The notes under the pieces are model-generated. The model worked only from the letters and a program-made list of their open reading frames with translations, did no database searches and was not told the DNA's origin. The position numbers and the translations under genes are program-made. DNA of 38,164 bases from GH45 sp046704385 (lineage in GTDB: Bacteria > Bacteroidota > Bacteroidia > Bacteroidales > SZUA-534), in contig JBJKSB010000025.1 in the NCBI GenBank assembly GCA_046704385.1, forward strand, positions 1 through 38,164, read 5' to 3'. Positions 8,334 through 16,535 of the stretch are shown one piece after another. Positions within the stretch are counted from its first letter, which is position 1, and the number at the start of each line of letters is the position of its first letter.

Positions 8334-9296
8334 TTATATTAAAAAAACTACCAGTGCAGCTAAAATGGTTGCAGTAACTAACAACGTTGCATACATCAAA
8401 AATATGACTGATAGCTTTAAAAAGGTATTTCCCCAGCCCTTGTGATATAATTTTCGGGCACCTATTAAAGAATAAACGGGTACAATGAGTACCAATAAAC
8501 TTTCGTAACTGGATGGTTTGTCGGGGAATATTAAATTAATAATCAGTAAAACCGATAGTATTACAAATAAAAAGGAGTGCTGGTCGATAGCAAAAATAAG
8601 GTGACCTATAAAATATTTATGAGTCTTTCTAAAGAAAAGCCAGAGAAACAGAGCATATGCCGGCATTAAGATAAATAAAAACCATGAGATGTACTTGAAA
8701 AAACTGGCTGTGAAAGTCTGAGGGTTGCTTTTTATTTCTTTTAGTTTTTCAATTTCTTCCGTATTATCTGCGTCTTTTTTTTGATTCATTAACGAATCGT
8801 TTAGGGTTTTTACTAATTCTTTGTCAATATTTGGCAGGTCGCTGATATTATTAATGGCGGAATTGATGGAATCACCTGCAATTACAAGTGGTGGAATCAA
8901 GCTGGTGTCAATTGTTGGGGTAGTTTGCGTAGTGTCAAATGTAATGATGCCCCTTCCATCTTTTATGTCTTTATTGGCTTTTGAATTTAATAAAAGGAAA
9001 AACACAAAGCTGACAAAAATATAAAACCGGAACGGAGGCATATATCTTACCCGGTGCCCCATGATAAATTCTTTTTCCATTTTACCAGGCTTAAACAGAA
9101 TGGTTTTAAGCGTTTTCCATAAGCGGGTATCAAAGGCAAAAATATTGCCCATAAAATCATAAATTAAAAATCCGATTGGTTTCTCATAATCTTTGGTCGA
9201 TTGTCCACAATTGGGACAATAATTTCCAACAAATCGGGTCTCGCAATTATTACAGATTATATTGGGTTGTTGTACAAAATTATTCTTTTTATTCAT
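8334..9296 (-). CDS. DUF3667 membrane protein with N-terminal zinc ribbon
   Basis: A membrane protein of about 320 residues. The N-terminus carries a zinc ribbon with two C-x2-C knuckles (CNNC and CPNC). It is followed by the DUF3667 signature region (a segment with DTRLWKTLKTILFKPGK, then GHRVRYMPPFRFY) leading into the first membrane helix. A polar, probably extracytoplasmic loop follows, then about four hydrophobic helices to the C-terminus. DUF3667 is common in Bacteroidota and has no established function. I chose the ATG at 9296, a few residues before the zinc ribbon; a more upstream ATG at 9368 would add 24 residues with no resemblance to the family. It is transcribed divergently from the aminotransferase gene and upstream of the acetyltransferase gene. 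Confidence 0.85.
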   Translation of the reverse strand: MNKKNNFVQQPNIICNNCETRFVGNYCPNCGQSTKDYEKPIGFLIYDFMGNIFAFDTRLWKTLKTILFKPGKMEKEFIMGHRVRYMPPFRFYIFVSFVFFLLLNSKANKDIKDGRGIITFDTTQTTPTIDTSLIPPLVIAGDSINSAINNISDLPNIDKELVKTLNDSLMNQKKDADNTEEIEKLKEIKSNPQTFTASFFKYISWFLFILMPAYALFLWLFFRKTHKYFIGHLIFAIDQHSFLFVILSVLLIINLIFPDKPSSYESLLVLIVPVYSLIGARKLYHKGWGNTFLKLSVIFLMYATLLVTATILAALVVFLI

Positions 9297-9412
9297 GCTG
9301 TAACCTGGGTTTATTTGAGTCGGTAAAAATATCAAATTGATTACAATTCCCGAAAAAGAATTGTACATTATAAAATTCAGTTTAATTTTATGTAATATAT
9401 ATATCGTGGGTT

Positions 9413-10228
9413 ATGATAGGATTTAACAACGGCACTTTTCAGGAAGTTACAGAGATAAATATCCCAATTACCAGTTTATCAATAAACCGGGGTTTTGGCG
9501 CTTTCGAGTTTTTTGAGGTAATAAATTGTCGTCCGTTTTTTGGTGAAAGACATTTTCAAAGGCTTCAGCATTCGGTTAAAATTCTGAGGTTGAAAAATAG
9601 TTTTGTCAGTCAGATAGATCGACTTGTTGATGAATTAATAGCAAGGAATTCCGTTACCAATATCTTTATTAAAATATTTGTATTACCTCATTCTGTAGGT
9701 GATACTGAGGCGTATGAATCCGGCTTGTATATTTTCCCTGTTCATATGCCCGAATATCCTGCTGAATGGTATACCAATGGGGCAAGGCTGATTGTGAAAA
9801 ACTATCAGCGGTTTTTGCCGGAGGCCAAATCGACAAATTATCTGTCGGGGCAATATTGGCAATACGAGTGTGATGAGGCCAATGCGGTTGATGTATTATA
9901 TTCCGATGGGAACACCTTACAGGAAACTTCACGGGGTAATATTTTTATGGTTAAAGACGGTGTTATATCTACACCAAACAAAAATATTTTAAAAGGAATA
10001 ACCCGTAGTGTGGTTATTGATATAATAAATTCCCAAAAATGGTTGTTTGTTGAGAAAGATATTTCGGTTAATGAACTATTTGCAGCTGATGAAGTTTTTG
10101 TGACCAGTACTACCAAAAAAATTGTTCCCGTTGTGATGATCGATGGAATTAGTATCAATAAAGGCCTGGTTGGAGAAAAATCGGATAAAATCATGAAACT
10201 GTTTAAGGAAATGAAAAGTAAATATTGA
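9413..10228 (+). CDS. Class IV aminotransferase (branched-chain / D-amino acid / ADC-lyase family)
   Basis: A 271-residue PLP-dependent fold-type IV enzyme. The presumed PLP-binding lysine is K139 in the EAKSTNY segment, and the family Glu is E171 in the LQETSRGNIF motif. Near the start are the SINRGFGAFEFFEV segment and the R50-containing helix that follows it. The GITRSVVIDI stretch near the C-terminal third is also typical. Members include branched-chain aminotransferase IlvE, D-amino acid aminotransferase and aminodeoxychorismate lyase PabC. The short length and absence of the clear IlvE signature leave the substrate open, and no pab or ilv neighbours are present. The start is an ATG without a Shine-Dalgarno sequence. 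Confidence 0.85.
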   Translation: MIGFNNGTFQEVTEINIPITSLSINRGFGAFEFFEVINCRPFFGERHFQRLQHSVKILRLKNSFVSQIDRLVDELIARNSVTNIFIKIFVLPHSVGDTEAYESGLYIFPVHMPEYPAEWYTNGARLIVKNYQRFLPEAKSTNYLSGQYWQYECDEANAVDVLYSDGNTLQETSRGNIFMVKDGVISTPNKNILKGITRSVVIDIINSQKWLFVEKDISVNELFAADEVFVTSTTKKIVPVVMIDGISINKGLVGEKSDKIMKLFKEMKSKY

Positions 10229-10270
10229 ACACATTTATTTCAGTTGTGTATTAACTTAAAAAACCTAAAA

Positions 10271-11083
10271 ATGAGATATTTAAAAACAAACCTATTATTT
10301 ATAATTACCTTTTTATGGTTATTATGCTCATGTATGTCGGGCACAAATTGCAGGATAAAAAATACCGAACAAGACGAACTTGAAACTATGGAACTAAAAG
10401 TAAAAAAGGAATTGGTAACGTTTCCAGCAGAGGATGATGTTGTAGTTACAGGCGATTTATCTATTCTTGAAAACAAACAAGAGAATCCGTTTATAATACT
10501 GTTTCACCAGGCACGATTCAGCCGGGGTGAATATAAGGAGACCTCTGAAAATTTTCTGGAAATGGGTTACAACTGCCTGGCCATCGATCAACGATCGGGT
10601 GATTCCATAAATGGTGTGGTTAATGAAACCCATCTGGATGCAGTTAAAAAGGGATTGCCCACTGAATATGCAGATGCAATGCCGGATTTGGTAGCAGCCA
10701 TTGAATACGTTAAAGACAATTACGATCCTGAAAAGTTATTGATTTTAGGAAGTTCTTATTCAGCATCACTGGCGCTTATTATTGCCGCACAAGAACCTGA
10801 TTTAGTATCAGCTGTTTTGGCTTTTTCACCCGGCGAATACTTTAAATACGATGATGCAACAATTGAAGAATATGCCAGTGAAATTATGGTTCCTGTTTTT
10901 ATAACATCGGCTAAAAACGAATATAAAAACTGGAAGAACATATATGAGGCTATTCCTGATACCGAAAAGCAAAAATTTATACCCGATTTTGATGGCATTC
11001 ACGGTTCAAAAGCACTGTGGGAATCAACTGAAGGCCATGAACAATACTGGAAAGCGGTTAAAAAATTTTTAGATTCGTTATAA
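10271..11083 (+). CDS. Alpha/beta hydrolase lipoprotein
   Basis: A protein of about 270 residues with an N-terminal lipoprotein-type signal: a short basic start, a hydrophobic run and a cysteine in the LLCSCMS segment, so it is probably lipid-anchored in the envelope. The mature part fits an alpha/beta hydrolase of the dienelactone-hydrolase or serine-aminopeptidase type. A nucleophile elbow is visible in LGSSYSAS, replacing the usual G-x-S-x-G with G-x-S-x-S. A late Asp/His region (DFDGIHGS) would complete the triad. The substrate is unknown. I chose the ATG at 10271 because it begins the signal peptide; a TTG nine codons earlier is possible but adds nothing family-like. The gene starts 42 bases after the aminotransferase stop. 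Confidence 0.78.
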   Translation: MRYLKTNLLFIITFLWLLCSCMSGTNCRIKNTEQDELETMELKVKKELVTFPAEDDVVVTGDLSILENKQENPFIILFHQARFSRGEYKETSENFLEMGYNCLAIDQRSGDSINGVVNETHLDAVKKGLPTEYADAMPDLVAAIEYVKDNYDPEKLLILGSSYSASLALIIAAQEPDLVSAVLAFSPGEYFKYDDATIEEYASEIMVPVFITSAKNEYKNWKNIYEAIPDTEKQKFIPDFDGIHGSKALWESTEGHEQYWKAVKKFLDSL

Positions 11084-11572
11084 GCTGGTCAAATATACCC
11101 AGAGATTGGTAAAAACTGCTCTAAGACTACTTAAACCTACTCCAGGATTAATTTAATGAGCTGCACGGTAATCGGAGTGCGACTTTGACTTAGATTCCAC
11201 GAGTTGCGGTGTGAGTTGTTGATTAGTAGTAATTTAGGTTGATAGTTTTGGTGATGTTGTCAAATGACTCACGCCGTCTATCAAGAAGTTAAATGAAAGA
11301 CCTGTGGATTTTAGGTTTGAGTCGCGCCCCGATTACATTTAGAAATAATGACATTGGATGAGTGGGATTCCCAAATAGGAGCGGGATTTTGATAATGGTC
11401 GCTTGCAGAAATAAAACAAAATGCAAGAATACCCAAATATAATTGCAGCAATGTTTAGCCAAAGTTTCCAACGTTTTCAAAATTAAATTTCTCATTCCCA
11501 TTTGAAACAAAAAAATATAGAATTAACTTGCGCCGCATTTTACATTGACGATTCCGCACATATAAAAACAGA
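11084..11572. other. Long intergenic region holding a palindromic element
   Basis: This 489-base stretch separates the hydrolase gene from the Ehr-type operon. Bases 11168-11336 form a nested inverted repeat (separate entry). The rest is AT-rich with no open frame that looks protein-like. No tRNA or riboswitch fold was recognised. The promoter of the membrane-complex operon should lie in its last 100 bases, but I could not identify a convincing -33/-7 pair there. Confidence 0.5.
11168..11336. repeat. MITE-like nested inverted repeat, related to the hairpin at 26.77 kb
   Basis: The outer arms at 11168-11184 (gtaatcggagtgcgact) and 11320-11336 (agtcgcgccccgattac) are imperfect reverse complements, differing only by transitions. 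The inner arms at 11207-11216 (cggtgtgagt) and 11267-11276 (actcacgccg) are complementary at nine of ten bases. The element is about 170 bp and carries no gene. The arm motif aatcggagtgcgact recurs exactly at 26767-26781, next to a matching arm, so it belongs to a dispersed repeat family. Confidence 0.65.
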
Positions 11573-13558
11573 ATGAATATTATCTTATTTAAGCTTGCAA
11601 TAATTTTATCATTTGCCTTGTTTGTTGCACCCAAACAGGTAAAATACTATTATAGTTTATTTCTGCATATAGTCATTGTGGGTATGAGTACCCTTTGGGC
11701 TGTTCAGGAGTTATTTGTTATGGCAAAACCCTTAAAACTGGCATTTATGCTCTTTATGGGACAAAATATAACAATTGAAATCGATCAGCTCTCGGCCTTT
11801 TTTATTTTGGTGATAAATTTTACCATGTTAACCGGAATTATATATGCAAAGGGTTATCTAAAACCATATACAGGTAAAAAAAGTGAAACAGAATTTTCCC
11901 TGCATTATTTCAATTTTCTGTGGTTACATATATCAATGCTTTTGGTTGTGATGCTTCGCGATGCTTTGGCCTTTTTGGTTATTTGGGAAATAATGTCAAT
12001 ATCTTCATTTTTCCTGGTAATATTCGAAAGTGAAAAAAAGGATAATATAAAAATTGGTATAAAGTATCTGATACAAATGCATATGGCTATTATTTTTTTA
12101 ATGATAGCTTTCCTGTTAGCTTATGTCAAGAGTGGAGCAGCGTTTAGTTTCGATGGATTATCTGTTTATTTTGAGGCACACAACCCGTTTTATTTGTTTA
12201 TTCTCTTTTTCGTTGGTTTTGGCATAAAAGCGGGATTTATTCCTTTGCATACCTGGTTGCCACATGCTCATCCTGCAGCGCCTTCGCATGTTTCAGGGGT
12301 AATGAGTGGTGTTATGATAAAAATGGGGATTTACGGAATGTTACGGGTATTAACCTATATTCATCACGACTTGTTTAATATTGGTTTATTTATCCTGATA
12401 ATATCCCTCGCATCTGGTTTAATAGGAGTGTCGCTGGCAATTGTTCAGCACGATGTAAAAAAACTTTTAGCCTATCATAGTATCGAAAATATTGGAATTA
12501 TTGGCATCGGTATAGGATTGGGAACCATAGGATTGGCCGAAAACTTACCGCTTTTAACGGTTTTGGGTTTTGGTGGTGGCATATTACATATTCTTAACCA
12601 CTCGCTGTTTAAATCGTTACTGTTTTATACTTCCGGCTCCATTTATCAACAAACTCATACCCGAAATATTGAAAAGTTGGGTGGACTGATTAAAAGAATG
12701 CCTAAAACAGCGCTGTTCTTTTTATTAGGAGCATTAGCCATCAGTGGCTTGCCACCTTTTAACGGATTTATTTCTGAATTTTTGATTTATTCCGGAATGT
12801 TCAGGTCGCTTAGTTCAGCCGGGTTATTTACCGATGTGGTTTTACTTTTTAGTTTTTCAGGCCTGGCCATAATTGGTGGCTTGGCCATTTTCTGTTTTAC
12901 CAAGGTTTTTAGTATTGTTTTTTTAGGAACGGCACGTTCCGAAAAAGTCAGCCAGGCCAATGAAGTGGAAGGTTCAATGTTATTTCCTCAATTTTTAATT
13001 GGTTTGATGATTGTCCTCATCGGATTTGTACCTGTAATTTTCATGAGACCCTTGGTTCATGTTATTAGTATTTTCTCGTTAAATGCAGAAGCAGTACAGC
13101 AAATTATCCCAACATTGAACCATATTAGTTTATCTTCCGGGATTTTTATAGCACTAATTGGAATATTCCGGATGTTACGCTCCTTGCAACAGAAAAACCT
13201 GGCCATTAAAAATGAGGCTACCTGGGGATGCGGATATACAGGGGCAAATCCGGCAGTGCATCAATACACAGCGACTTCGTATGCCGATAATTTTGTACAA
13301 CTATCTTCAAAATTGGTTAATGTTAAAAAAGAATTTAAAGATTATCCTACTGATGAAATTTTTCCGCATGAGCGGGAATTTGAAACCCATTCGGGCGATG
13401 TTTTTGAGGATCATTTAATCAGAAAACCCTCCCATAAAATATTGCATGGATTAAAACGAATTGCTGTTTTCCAAACAGGAAAAATACAGCATTATTTACT
13501 TTATGCACTGGTGTTTTTGGTGGTTATAAGCATACTCACTTTTTTAAATTGGATATAA
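11573..13558 (+). CDS. HyfB-like proton-translocating membrane subunit (NuoL/antiporter family)
   Basis: A polytopic inner-membrane protein of 661 residues, matching hydrogenase-4 subunit B in length. It has the complex I antiporter-like core with the conserved charges of the proton path: E139 in the WEIMSISSF helix, K219 in the GFGIKAGFIPLHTWLPHAH loop-helix and K250 in the MIKMGIYG helix. After the last core helices there is a HyfB-type soluble tail with a WGCGY segment, then a final C-terminal membrane helix. It is the first gene of a tight six-gene operon; the next gene starts one base after its stop. These intact charged residues argue that ion pumping is retained although the catalytic subunits have lost their cofactor ligands. 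Confidence 0.92.
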   Translation: MNIILFKLAIILSFALFVAPKQVKYYYSLFLHIVIVGMSTLWAVQELFVMAKPLKLAFMLFMGQNITIEIDQLSAFFILVINFTMLTGIIYAKGYLKPYTGKKSETEFSLHYFNFLWLHISMLLVVMLRDALAFLVIWEIMSISSFFLVIFESEKKDNIKIGIKYLIQMHMAIIFLMIAFLLAYVKSGAAFSFDGLSVYFEAHNPFYLFILFFVGFGIKAGFIPLHTWLPHAHPAAPSHVSGVMSGVMIKMGIYGMLRVLTYIHHDLFNIGLFILIISLASGLIGVSLAIVQHDVKKLLAYHSIENIGIIGIGIGLGTIGLAENLPLLTVLGFGGGILHILNHSLFKSLLFYTSGSIYQQTHTRNIEKLGGLIKRMPKTALFFLLGALAISGLPPFNGFISEFLIYSGMFRSLSSAGLFTDVVLLFSFSGLAIIGGLAIFCFTKVFSIVFLGTARSEKVSQANEVEGSMLFPQFLIGLMIVLIGFVPVIFMRPLVHVISIFSLNAEAVQQIIPTLNHISLSSGIFIALIGIFRMLRSLQQKNLAIKNEATWGCGYTGANPAVHQYTATSYADNFVQLSSKLVNVKKEFKDYPTDEIFPHEREFETHSGDVFEDHLIRKPSHKILHGLKRIAVFQTGKIQHYLLYALVFLVVISILTFLNWI

Positions 13559-13559
13559 G

Positions 13560-14474
13560 ATGTTAAGTTTTATACTGATACTAATTGCTGCTTTATTTAT
13601 AACAGGTATTATATCGAAGGTAAAAGCGAAAATTGCCGCGCGTAAAATGCCATCGTTTTTTCAGCCTTTTTTCGATGTTGTACGGTTATTTAAAAAAGCT
13701 TCAGTTTACAGCACTACAACATCAGTAATTTTCAAAATTGCCCCTTTGGTTTATGTGGCTTCTGTAATCTCAGCAACTTTATTTATACCGGTAGGTTCGC
13801 AACACGGAATATTATCTTTCCATGGCGACTTTGTGTTTTTTGCTTATTTGTTGGCTATTGGTAAATTTATGATGATAATTGCCGCAATGGATACTGGCAG
13901 TGGCTTTGAAGGAATGGGCGCGAACCGTGAAGCTTTATATTCCATGTTAGTTGAACCGGCATTCTTTATTTTAACCGGTTCCATTGCCCTTTTTACGGAT
14001 AATATTTCATTTTATGATTTTTTTATACATCTGCATTTAGGAAGTAATTTGTCGTATATAATTGGAATTGCAGCAGTTTATGTACTGGTTTATATTGCCA
14101 TGGTTGAAAATTCACGGTTGCCTGTTGATGACCCCAAAACACACCTGGAACTTACTATGGTTCACGAGGTCATGGTTTTAGACAATAGCGGATTCGACCT
14201 GGCTGTAATACATATAGCGAGTTGGTTAAAATTTGCAATTTACGGAAGTCTGATTTCTGATTTTCTTATTGATGCTACCTGGGCCTGGTACTGGCAAGTA
14301 CTTGCCTTTTTGGGTGTTCAGTTTGTTTTTGCTGTGACCGTTGGCGGACTGGAGTCTTTTAGGGCGCGAAATAAGATAGAGAAAAATCCGCAATGGATTA
14401 TTATGCTGTCGGCTATTGCTGTGGTGGTGTTCTTAACCACCCTAATCATTACCAAGAAAATTGTTTTAAACTAA
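13560..14474 (+). CDS. HyfC-like membrane subunit (NuoH family)
   Basis: A membrane protein of 304 residues with about eight hydrophobic helices, of the HyfC/HycD/NuoH family that anchors the hydrophilic arm of energy-converting hydrogenases and complex I. The hallmark segment GSGFEGMGANREALYSM (about residues 113-129) is present, followed by VEPAFF. A second conserved stretch, VENSRLPVDDPKTHLELTM, resembles the family's cytoplasmic loop rich in acidic and basic residues. It is translated one base after hyfB and two bases before the next gene, consistent with a fixed subunit ratio. Confidence 0.92.
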   Translation: MLSFILILIAALFITGIISKVKAKIAARKMPSFFQPFFDVVRLFKKASVYSTTTSVIFKIAPLVYVASVISATLFIPVGSQHGILSFHGDFVFFAYLLAIGKFMMIIAAMDTGSGFEGMGANREALYSMLVEPAFFILTGSIALFTDNISFYDFFIHLHLGSNLSYIIGIAAVYVLVYIAMVENSRLPVDDPKTHLELTMVHEVMVLDNSGFDLAVIHIASWLKFAIYGSLISDFLIDATWAWYWQVLAFLGVQFVFAVTVGGLESFRARNKIEKNPQWIIMLSAIAVVVFLTTLIITKKIVLN

Positions 14475-14475
14475 A

Positions 14476-15105
14476 ATGAGTTATTTACTTATTATACTTT
14501 TTGCGGTTACCTTAATTTACTTTGCGTTGTCGGAGCGGGTTAAGAAGTTTATCTGGTTGTTGTCCATCCAGGGATTTATTTTGTTTGGGGTAGTATTTTT
14601 TAATCTTAACAAAATTGAATTATTCGATTTTATCTTTATCCTGGCGGAAACCATTCTGGTAAAAGCTATCATTGTACCCGTATTTCTTAACCGGATACGA
14701 AGACGCAATAATTTGAAACGAGAGCATGAAACATCTGTTCCTGTTTTTTATTCTATTATTGTAGCAGTTGTCAGCCTAATTTTGAGTTTTGTTTTGAGCA
14801 GTTATCTCGAAAACGATCAGATTCACACTAAATATTTCACGGTTGCATTTGCATCAACAATTTTCGGTATCTATTTTATTATAATCCATAAAAATATATT
14901 TTCACATGTGGTAGGCTATCTGATGATTGAAAACGGGATTTTCCTGATTTCATTAGCCGTTGGCAGTACTATGCCCATGATGGTAAACCTGGCAATTTTA
15001 CTCGATGTGTTTATGGGAGTTTTGGTTTTAGGCGTATTTATTAATCGCATTGGCGATACGTTTAAAAGCATTGAAACGAATCAATTATCGGAATTAAACG
15101 ACTAA
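14476..15105 (+). CDS. HyfE-like membrane subunit (NuoK-related)
   Basis: A 209-residue membrane protein with about six to seven hydrophobic helices, close in size to hydrogenase-4 component E. The family features are an acidic residue in the FIFILAETILVKAIIVP region (about residues 52-68) and a second charged helix, VGYLMIENGIFLISL, which corresponds to the NuoK-like Glu helix. It lies between the hyfC- and hyfF-like genes in the usual hyf order and lacks cofactor motifs, as expected for a purely membrane subunit. Confidence 0.88.
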   Translation: MSYLLIILFAVTLIYFALSERVKKFIWLLSIQGFILFGVVFFNLNKIELFDFIFILAETILVKAIIVPVFLNRIRRRNNLKREHETSVPVFYSIIVAVVSLILSFVLSSYLENDQIHTKYFTVAFASTIFGIYFIIIHKNIFSHVVGYLMIENGIFLISLAVGSTMPMMVNLAILLDVFMGVLVLGVFINRIGDTFKSIETNQLSELND

Positions 15106-15110
15106 AAGGA

Positions 15111-16535
15111 ATGTTATTTATATTTTTCATACTCACAGCAATATTGAGTTTAATTATTTTTTTTAGCAAAAATAATATTCTTCAAAATACACTTACCGTT
15201 GTTTATTTATTGGCACTTGCAGGTATAAGTGTTTATGCCTATTTCCATTTAGGCGAAACAGATTCGGTTTATTATAAGTTTGATGCCATTGGAGTATTAT
15301 TTTCTGCTGTATTAAGTATTTTGTGTTTTGCAACGTTTTATCATGGCCAATTATATTTAAAACGTAATAATTTGTCGGAAAAACAAAGAGCCATGTATCA
15401 CGCATCGTCAATAATGTTTATTACGGCAATGATAAGTGCCTATTTTGCCGAAAACTTTGCATTGTTGTGGGTTAGTGTTGAGGCAACTACTTTATTTGTT
15501 TCAATTTTAATTTACGTAAAACGTACAAACAATGCTCTTGAAGCCACATGGAAATATTTATTTGTTTCATCATTTGGTTTAGCCATAGCCTTTATCGGAA
15601 TATTATTTTTAAGTATTGTTGCAAGTGGTAGTGGAGCAGGCAGCTTGAATTTTAATAATTTACTATTGCTTGTGCATAAATTAGATATCGCCTGGTTGAA
15701 AATTGCTTTTATTTTAATGGTAACGGGTTTCTCCGTAAAAATCAGTGTATTCCCTCTTTTTTCAGTAGCTGTTGATGCCAAAACTGTGGCTCCTTCGCCG
15801 GTAAATGCTTTAATGTCGACAGCCTTAGTGAATGTGGGATTTATAAGTATTTTCAGGATTTATGTTATCATGGTTAAAACCGATGCGCTTATCTGGGCAC
15901 AACACTTATTGATAATAGTTGCTGTGATATCCATATTTCTTGCAGTTATTCAAATAACCCGGATAAAGCGGTTAAAACGAATGTACGCATTCTCTTCCAT
16001 GGAACATATGGGAATAGTCCTTTTGGGGCTTGCAATGGGTGGTATAGGTTATTATGCGGCAATTCTGCATTTGGTTTTTCACTCGTTTGTAAAGGCCGGA
16101 TTATTTTACCAGATTGGTGCCATTCATCGCCAAATGAGTACCATGTGGATAAAGGATATGGGAAACTATTTCAGGAAAAATGCTATGGGCGGATTGGCCT
16201 TTATTTTGGGCATTATTTCTATTTTGGCCATACCTCCTTCGGGTTTATTTATAAGCGAATTTCTGACTTTTAAAGCGCTGTTTGAAGTTGGACATTATTA
16301 TATCGGAATTGCAGTTTTAGCCTTGCTTACCGTGATAATTTACCTGGTTCTGAAAAACACATTTCATATTTTATTTAATAATTCAGAATTGACATTGAAA
16401 GAAACAGCAAAAGCAAATCCGTTCGAAACTATTTCACAGTTTGTATTATTTGGGTTGGTAGTTTACCTGGGAATTAATCCCCCTGCATTTTTTACAGATT
16501 TAATTCATTCAGCCATCTCAATTTTAACTAACTAA
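15111..16535 (+). CDS. HyfF-like proton-translocating membrane subunit
   Basis: A second antiporter-like subunit of 474 residues. The proton-path charges E124 (WVSVEATTL helix) and K210 (FSVKISVFPLF helix) are present. The position that is Lys in the HyfB-like partner (MIKMG) is Asn241 here (LVNVG), a substitution I recall as common in HyfF proteins and therefore not treated as a defect. The usual PDAH after the second helix reads VDAK. Its stop overlaps the start of the next gene by one base (TAATG), indicating translational coupling to the catalytic-like subunit. Confidence 0.9.
   Translation: MLFIFFILTAILSLIIFFSKNNILQNTLTVVYLLALAGISVYAYFHLGETDSVYYKFDAIGVLFSAVLSILCFATFYHGQLYLKRNNLSEKQRAMYHASSIMFITAMISAYFAENFALLWVSVEATTLFVSILIYVKRTNNALEATWKYLFVSSFGLAIAFIGILFLSIVASGSGAGSLNFNNLLLLVHKLDIAWLKIAFILMVTGFSVKISVFPLFSVAVDAKTVAPSPVNALMSTALVNVGFISIFRIYVIMVKTDALIWAQHLLIIVAVISIFLAVIQITRIKRLKRMYAFSSMEHMGIVLLGLAMGGIGYYAAILHLVFHSFVKAGLFYQIGAIHRQMSTMWIKDMGNYFRKNAMGGLAFILGIISILAIPPSGLFISEFLTFKALFEVGHYYIGIAVLALLTVIIYLVLKNTFHILFNNSELTLKETAKANPFETISQFVLFGLVVYLGINPPAFFTDLIHSAISILTN

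Noticed and set aside
15111..16535. Loss of the TM8 lysine (Asn241) as a sign of a dead HyfF-like subunit
   Set aside because: I recall Asn at this position as common in HyfF proteins, and the other key charges are intact.
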